64,000 nt of DNA from Salinispirillum sp049115955. Its GTDB lineage: Bacteria > Pseudomonadota > Gammaproteobacteria > Pseudomonadales > Natronospirillaceae. The position numbers and the translations under genes were made by a program. This document shows positions 59,413-64,000 of this stretch, one piece after another. The stretch spans positions 45,994 to 109,993 of the forward strand of contig JAGDZJ010000014.1 of NCBI GenBank assembly GCA_049115955.1, read 5' to 3'. Every line of letters begins with the position of its first letter. Within the stretch, counting starts at the first letter, position 1. Under the pieces are notes generated by a model that searched no databases, was not told where the DNA came from, and saw only the letters and a program-made list of their open reading frames with translations.

Positions 59413-60424
59413 TACACCACCCACAGCCGCATGCCTGATCAGCCTTGAACCCTTACGGCCTAAACAAACGCATGCTGGATACAACGACAGTGCCTACCAT
59501 GAACTGTTTGGCACACTGGCCGTCCGTGCGGAACTGCCGTTCACACGCCAACAGTTCTTCACCGAAGGTAGACAGTTTGTGAAAGGGATGTCGATTTCCG
59601 GCGTCCAACAGAAGCTGTCGCTGACCATCGACAAGGGCAGCCTTACTTACACCGCGCAGGGCGGGCAGTTCATCTTAAAACCAAGCCCGGAGATCTTCCC
59701 TAACGCCGCCGAGAACGAACATGCCGCCATGACGCTGGCCCGCAGCATGGGCTTCGACACCGCACTGTGTGGCCTGGTACGCTTTAACGGCTCTAGCGAA
59801 CTGGCCTATATAACACGCCGCTATGATCGCTCTTCAACCGGACCGAAACACCAAGAATCATTATTGAGCGCCGCAGGTCTACACAGCGATAAGAAGTACG
59901 ACATCAGCTACGAACAAGCCGCACGTGAAGTTGCCAGCGTCGCCAATGGGCGCAAAGCGCTCGTGCTGGAGTTCATTCGGCGCGTGATGTTTTGCTATTA
60001 CATTGGCAACTCAGACGCTCACGCCATGAATTTCTCATTTATGCGCCCAACCGAAGCAGGCTCCACCGACGCAGATATTCAACTCAGCCCCATTTACGAC
60101 GTACTGTTCACCCACGCATTCCCGGCGGAAGGCAACCTCTCTGCGTTAGCGTTGGATCTACTGGATGACGGCAACGGGGGTGAATTCTTCACGCCACAGT
60201 TTGAACGCCTTGGGTTTTACTCACTCACCGACTTCATAGAGCTGGGTCGCCGCGTCGGCATCCCTGCAAAGCCGATCATTAAATTTGCCGAGCAGATTAT
60301 TACTGGCCTCCCCCTGCATACCGCCCTCGTTGAACGCAGCCACATACCGGATGGTATGAAGAAAACCGTCTGCGCGTTGCTAGCAGACCGTGCCAAGGCG
60401 TTGTCGCCGCGTTTGGCTGTATGA
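59402..60424 (+). CDS. hipT: HipT-type serine/threonine kinase toxin
   Basis: The 340-residue protein is a HipA-like kinase lacking the N-terminal subdomain supplied by HipS. The Gly-rich loop contains the Ser-Ile-Ser pair (KGMSISGVQQK, Ser64 and Ser66) that is autophosphorylated in known HipT. The catalytic Asp lies in GNSDAHAMNF and the metal-binding Asp in SPIYDVLF. E. coli HipT phosphorylates tryptophanyl-tRNA synthetase; that target is likely but not shown here. The ATG at 59402 is chosen; 12 upstream codons are without similarity. Confidence 0.9.
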   Translation: MTTNTPPTAACLISLEPLRPKQTHAGYNDSAYHELFGTLAVRAELPFTRQQFFTEGRQFVKGMSISGVQQKLSLTIDKGSLTYTAQGGQFILKPSPEIFPNAAENEHAAMTLARSMGFDTALCGLVRFNGSSELAYITRRYDRSSTGPKHQESLLSAAGLHSDKKYDISYEQAAREVASVANGRKALVLEFIRRVMFCYYIGNSDAHAMNFSFMRPTEAGSTDADIQLSPIYDVLFTHAFPAEGNLSALALDLLDDGNGGEFFTPQFERLGFYSLTDFIELGRRVGIPAKPIIKFAEQIITGLPLHTALVERSHIPDGMKKTVCALLADRAKALSPRLAV

Positions 60425-60481
60425 CCGGCTGGATCGAATCAAAGCCTATTACTGATATGTCTCGCCAGCTAGAGGGTCACA

Positions 60482-61102
60482 CTACTCCACAAAGTAACGA
60501 GCAGTCGCCATCATGCGAACACTTTTGACCGAGTTTATTGAAGGCGTATGTAACACCCGCATATCCATCAAATAGACATCACCCGCCCGTCCTGACATCT
60601 CTATGATCGACAGCTCAACACCACCCATTATAACGCTGCGGTCAGCGCCGCCACTAATAAGCTCCGCGATACCTTGCTGTGCCTGGGCTTGGTTCTCTAA
60701 TCGGTGCGAACCGGCCAGCGCTAAAGTCGCTCCTCCCTTAACGGACACATTGTCTAGAAGGACAAAAACCTGAATCCCGGGAATGCCCTTCAATTGAGAC
60801 TTGGAAATATCGCGATGCCAGTTTAACCCCTCAAGCGCCCAATCAACGTGATGAGGCAAGGAAATGAGTAACTGCCCTTCTTGAGCTGTCAGTGATGTGC
60901 CAGCCAACGTGCACATGCTGGAATACAACTCGGGTGAAACAAGTCGCTCGTTCAGGCTGGGGTAGTTTATTAACTTGCCTAGCTTTCCGGTCTGCTGAAA
61001 AACAGGAACACCTTTTAATTTTTGAGACAGGGCTCTTCCTGTCGACCAGATATTCAACCGCTTCAGCTCTTGGAGTACATGAACTCTCACAGGCTGCACC
61101 AC
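60482..61102 (-). CDS. PhyH-family (phytanoyl-CoA dioxygenase-like) Fe(II)/2-oxoglutarate oxygenase
   Basis: The 206-residue protein shows the metal triad of PhyH-type oxygenases: His-x-Asp in LNWHRDIS and the distal His in MRVLHTPSIN, with the 2-oxoglutarate Arg in SVRMMATARYF. LDNVSVKGGATLALAGSHR is the usual central segment. The substrate is unknown. The first usable codon is GTG at 61102. Coding-like sequence continues 24 codons upstream without a start, so an unusual start cannot be excluded. It follows the ADP-ribosylglycohydrolase gene by 38 bp and is probably co-transcribed. Confidence 0.78.
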   Translation of the reverse strand: MVQPVRVHVLQELKRLNIWSTGRALSQKLKGVPVFQQTGKLGKLINYPSLNERLVSPELYSSMCTLAGTSLTAQEGQLLISLPHHVDWALEGLNWHRDISKSQLKGIPGIQVFVLLDNVSVKGGATLALAGSHRLENQAQAQQGIAELISGGADRSVIMGGVELSIIEMSGRAGDVYLMDMRVLHTPSINSVKSVRMMATARYFVE

Positions 61103-61140
61103 GCTTTTGTCTTTTAAAAACCAAGGATGGATAGAAGCTT

Positions 61141-62262
61141 CTAATACGGCGGATATCGCATTAACAAATTGTGCAGCTCAGTGTCATCATCAAAACACCA
61201 AAACGGCGCTTCTGCCAAATCATCGGCGAGTGTTTGAATCGCATTGCGCAGTTCGAGCGGTTCTAACCACACAGGGTTGATAGCGTCGATGCCCAACGAC
61301 GCACCCATTAACTGCCCTGCCATTGAGCCTGTTGAATCCGAATCGCCTCCATGATTAACCGCCATTCGAATACCGTGATCAAAATCATTGGCTTTTAATG
61401 CACAGTACACGGCAATCGCTAGTGCCTCCTCGGCAACCCACCCTTCGCCCAGATCAGCAATGGCTTCTTGTGGTGGCACTGCCGAATTCGCAAGATGAAC
61501 AGCACGAGATAATGCCTGATGCGTTTCTGCAAACCCGGGCCAGAGTTCATAAATGTCCAGAATGCGCCTAACAACATCGTCTAATTTCTCGCCACATACC
61601 AGCAGATGAATGATGCTGGCAAATGCACCAGTAGCTAAGTAGCCAGTAGGATGTCCATGGGTCAGCTGTGCGGCTTCCACCGCCATACTGAACGTATCGT
61701 GCAGGGCACTATTGGATACTTCTTCCTCAGTTCTCAATGCATTGAACAGTCCGATAGGTGCAACACGCATCACTGCACCGCAGCCTTTTCGGTCATTCTG
61801 TGCTGTGTCACCAAATACCCTGATCGCCTTTAACGCATTCAAGCACGTCGTACCGGGTGCACGCTGAGCAAACAACGCCGGTTCCTTGATCAACCAACCA
61901 TCCGTCATACTCACCTTAGGGTGAAGCGATTCATAACCTTGTGTTTTAAGCCAACGCAAATAAGCATGGGACAGAACGCTGGGAAAATGAGCGATGCCTT
62001 TTGTATTCGAGCGGCAATAGGTACGCAACAAACCATCGGCGGTAAACATCGTCATTTGGGTGTCGTCAGTGATCAATCCCACGCCACCATAGGCTTCGGC
62101 ATAGTGCCGAATACCTTCCTCGCCAAAGCGTTCTTGTATCTGTGGCCAGGTTGCAAATTCCACCGCCGCGCCTAAAGCGTCGCCAACGGCACCGCCAAGC
62201 AAACAACCTCGATAGATATTCTTGCGTTCCAGAAGCGATGCCTCGGTAGAGTTTGGCTGCAT
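61141..62262 (-). CDS. ADP-ribosylglycohydrolase family protein
   Basis: The 373-residue protein has the DraG/ARH pattern: GCLLGGAVGDALGAAVEF, the metal-binding TDDTQMTMFTADGLL, and the C-terminal NHGGDSDSTGSMAGQLMGA with further metal ligands. It removes ADP-ribose from proteins or nucleic acids, or cleaves related ADP-ribosyl compounds. Length is somewhat above bacterial DraG (about 290). It lies between the broken nuclease gene and the PhyH-type gene on the same strand. Confidence 0.92.
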   Translation of the reverse strand: MQPNSTEASLLERKNIYRGCLLGGAVGDALGAAVEFATWPQIQERFGEEGIRHYAEAYGGVGLITDDTQMTMFTADGLLRTYCRSNTKGIAHFPSVLSHAYLRWLKTQGYESLHPKVSMTDGWLIKEPALFAQRAPGTTCLNALKAIRVFGDTAQNDRKGCGAVMRVAPIGLFNALRTEEEVSNSALHDTFSMAVEAAQLTHGHPTGYLATGAFASIIHLLVCGEKLDDVVRRILDIYELWPGFAETHQALSRAVHLANSAVPPQEAIADLGEGWVAEEALAIAVYCALKANDFDHGIRMAVNHGGDSDSTGSMAGQLMGASLGIDAINPVWLEPLELRNAIQTLADDLAEAPFWCFDDDTELHNLLMRYPPY

Positions 62263-62310
62263 ATATGAACCCCGTTGGAAATTAATTGATGAGCACAGGA
62301 TAAAGCAGCT

Positions 62311-62329
62311 AGCGACAAATAATGTCGCT
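62311..62329. terminator. Short hairpin after the broken nuclease gene
   Basis: A 7-bp stem (AGCGACA / TGTCGCT) with an AATAA loop lies in the 167-bp gap between the nuclease pseudogene and the ADP-ribosylglycohydrolase gene. Weak terminator or chance. Confidence 0.35.
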
Positions 62330-62429
62330 CAAGTCACTGTATACCTTTCTGAGACAGGAACCCTTTGGGTGATTTCCAACCATGCGGGTATGGCCGCGAA
62401 CAGAAACCGCCAAACCTAAACCAGACCAA

Positions 62430-63758
62430 TCAATGTTCATCAGTGCCTATAGGACGATTCACAATACCCTCCTCCCATGCCTCTTTTCTGAATTCGAGCA
62501 AGGCTTTAACGCTCAACGTAATCACGCTGTACAGTTCATCAAAACGTAAACCGATGGAATCGACGAACAAGTCAGGAATTTTAAAGTAGCGGTAAAGAAA
62601 CGCATGACTGTACTGGAGGACTTTTTCATTATCTCGTGGAATCAGCGGCGATGGCGATAAAGCCTCCATCCGTTCGAACCATAGGTCTCTGAGTTGCAAC
62701 AAAGTAGCTTCATGCTTACCCAGCCGTTCTTTACGAACTTCAACAAAGTACCTAAAAGCATAGTCCTGAATTTGTATTCCAGCATATAGGTCAGGCGCAA
62801 TAGTAATGGATATGTCTAACAGACCTTGGCCTCTGGTCATGCCAGTCGCCACATGAGCAGCATCAAGATCTAAAGAGCCCAGTTTTTGACCATATTTAGC
62901 CTTAATTCCATTTCCATTTAAGTGCCTAATAACGTCATTAGCCATCAGTTCGTAACACCCTTTCAGGTAGAGGTCGTGTACACGTAAGTCACGAAATAAC
63001 TTCAACTTGTCGTTACAGTCATCATCTTGAAACCCATACTGCCGAAACTGATGCATCGTGAATTCAATCTGCTTGCCCACACCATTTATCACGCTTAATG
63101 CCTGGGCGTAATCGGCAAAAAGGTAACCATGATAGCCCGTCGCTTTCTTAGCCAGTTCGATATAGAAGGTTTCGAGCTTCGTCAAATCGGCCAAACGCCA
63201 ACCCTTGATCTTCGGGTTAGCCTCATGGAACTCTTGGAGTTGACGGTTCAGATGATGTCCTGTTATTGCATGTATAAGCAATTTTTCGGCTTTAGGATGC
63301 TTTTTGGCATAGTCCGCCAATTGCCCTATATGGGGAAGACTTTTCACCTTTAATTCGATAATGTAATCGACGGTATCGTCACCTTCTCCGTGACTGAAGG
63401 ACAGGTCGATGTTGCCGCTTTCGCGCTTAACATTTTTTATCGACGTTTCAGGAGGCAAATCGACACCAAAAAAGTATCACAGAAACTCTTGACCATAGGA
63501 GCCTGTTTCAGGGTCAATCGTCCACGCAATAAAGTTGCTATGAAACAGCTCTTTGGAGCTGAGAGAAGCATTGAACAGTGGTGACTGTTTGGCGATCTTC
63601 ACTAGCTCGTATATTTCAGCAAGTTCGCTCGAATCTTTGAAGCGATCCCGATAGCTCTCTTTACCAGCTTTTGTCAATTTCCAGACCAGTGTTTTTTTCT
63701 GACCTTGGCTATGATCACTAAGGCGTGAATTCTCAGCGCTAGTATTGGCATCAATCAT
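62430..63758 (-). pseudogene. PD-(D/E)XK nuclease-family gene interrupted by an in-frame TGA
   Basis: Two pieces in the same frame make one 442-codon gene. The first (63758 to 63480, 93 residues) contains LFHSNFIAWTIDPETGSYGQEFL, typical of the start of PDDEXK_4 proteins, and ends at TGA 63477-63479. The second (from 63476 to 62430) continues YFFGVDLPPETSIKNVKRE and holds the nuclease core, Asp in GNIDLSF and Glu-x-Lys in DYIIELKVKS. A TTG at 63458 could restart translation, giving a 342-residue protein. One point mutation is the simplest cause. Function before decay is unknown; such proteins occur in defence or accessory regions. Confidence 0.7.
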
Positions 63759-63831
63759 CGCAATTTCTCCAAAAATTCATTGTCGGACGGGTTAAACTTA
63801 TCGAGCTGGTTCGATCATGTTGCCTTGCTAC

Positions 63832-64000
63832 GTAACCGTTCATTCTACGGCGTGGTTGCACGCCATATAGAGGTCTGATTGCCTCGGCTCAGCCGCAAAG
63901 CGTTCCTTCCATAACCTTGGCGCCAGTTCATGCACGTCTTTCGCCGGATGATCACCCACACGCAGTAACACATCAGTCAGGTAGGTGTAGGGATTCACAT
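63832..64000 (-). mobile_element. IS66-family insertion sequence, one end
   Basis: The end of an IS66 transposase gene lies here, and a likely inverted-repeat tip GTAACCGTTCA starts at 63832, 8 bp outside the transposase stop. IS66 tips usually begin GTAA. The 8 bases CTTGCTAC at 63824-63831 would be the target duplication. The other end is outside the window, so the boundary is not confirmed. Confidence 0.65.
63840..64000 (-). CDS. IS66 transposase (TnpC), C-terminal part
   Basis: On the minus strand a frame open from the window edge reads VNPYTYLTDVLLRVGDHPAK, then VHELAPRLWKERFAAEP and ends in CNHAVE-stop (TGA at 63840-63842). This is the characteristic C-terminal region of IS66-family transposases (PYTYLTDVL...VHELxPRxWK). 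About 53 residues are visible; the catalytic DDE domain lies outside the window. Confidence 0.88.
   Translation of the reverse strand, partial: VNPYTYLTDVLLRVGDHPAKDVHELAPRLWKERFAAEPRQSDLYMACNHAVE

Noticed and set aside
63477..63479. TGA as selenocysteine codon in the nuclease gene
   Set aside because: No reason for selenocysteine in this family and no evident SECIS-like stem just downstream; a nonsense change is simpler.
1..64000. CRISPR arrays, tRNA or rRNA genes
   Set aside because: No regularly spaced direct repeats and no cloverleaf or rRNA-like sequence were noticed on either strand by eye.

Overview
The window looks like chromosomal DNA of a marine-type gammaproteobacterium, probably of the Oceanospirillales / Saccharospirillaceae kind. 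This is inferred from the gene families present (ElaA, DapE, SanA, a DUF1244 protein, a MoxR/VWA pair, a long FabH-type synthase, RlmE, DctBD-like regulators, TRAP-TAXI transport), from base composition slightly above 50% G+C, and from gammaproteobacterial-style ribosome binding sites. No rRNA, tRNA or CRISPR array was seen. The window opens inside a GGDEF-EAL gene and closes inside an IS66-family transposase gene.

Layout. 1-13 kb holds mostly housekeeping genes: EAL phosphodiesterase end, elaA, galM, dapE, a three-gene membrane operon ending in sanA, a glutathione S-transferase, a DUF1244 protein, a secreted modular PHB-depolymerase-type esterase, a VWA + MoxR pair and a FabH-like synthase. 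11.5-18.6 kb runs on the minus strand: a methyltransferase, a DrrAB-type ABC exporter, and a 7TM hybrid histidine kinase followed by two membrane proteins. 19-22.3 kb is a TRAP-TAXI operon with a near-perfect sigma-54 promoter. 22.6-25.4 kb pairs a CsoSCA-like carbonic anhydrase with a convergent, overlapping K+/H+ antiporter. 25.5-27 kb is an Lrp regulator with a divergent EamA transporter. 27.2-33 kb is a six-gene envelope system: periplasmic helical protein, LolD/MacB-like ATPase, FtsX-like permease, LolA-like carrier, POTRA-less Omp85-type barrel and a second outer-membrane barrel. 33-35 kb carries an orphan CheB and rlmE. 35-40.3 kb is a peptide-export (microcin/bacteriocin) cluster: HlyD-type adaptor, double-glycine precursor peptide, tiny membrane proteins, CPBP protease-like protein and a C39-peptidase ABC exporter. 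40.4-53 kb has a DUF2892 protein, COG2509 flavoprotein, SpoU methylase, PIN toxin-antitoxin pair, DctBD-like two-component system, HAD phosphatase, chemoreceptor and penicillin acylase. 53-58.6 kb holds a lipoprotein serine hydrolase with a membrane-bound LuxR regulator, an AraC-GyrI regulator, and CadR with a CDF-like transporter. 58.7-64 kb is an accessory end: a tripartite hipBST toxin-antitoxin system, a PhyH oxygenase, an ADP-ribosylglycohydrolase, a PD-(D/E)XK nuclease gene broken by an in-frame TGA, and the end of an IS66 element.

How the parts connect. (1) An 18-bp palindrome, TGGGTGG-N4-CCACCCA, lies upstream of the sigma-54 promoter of the TRAP-TAXI operon and also upstream of a sigma-54-like promoter of the chemoreceptor gene. 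A weaker copy precedes the TAXI binding protein. This suggests one regulon for uptake of, and taxis to, the same compound, perhaps run by a sigma-54 activator such as the DctD-like protein here. (2) The six-gene LolA/Omp85 cluster contains parts for every layer of a route from inner to outer membrane. (3) The double-glycine peptide cluster has substrate, processing protease/exporter, adaptor and candidate immunity proteins, but no outer-membrane channel. (4) Two copies of a 140-bp palindromic repeat 29 kb apart, in opposite orientation, differ by paired changes that preserve their hairpins.
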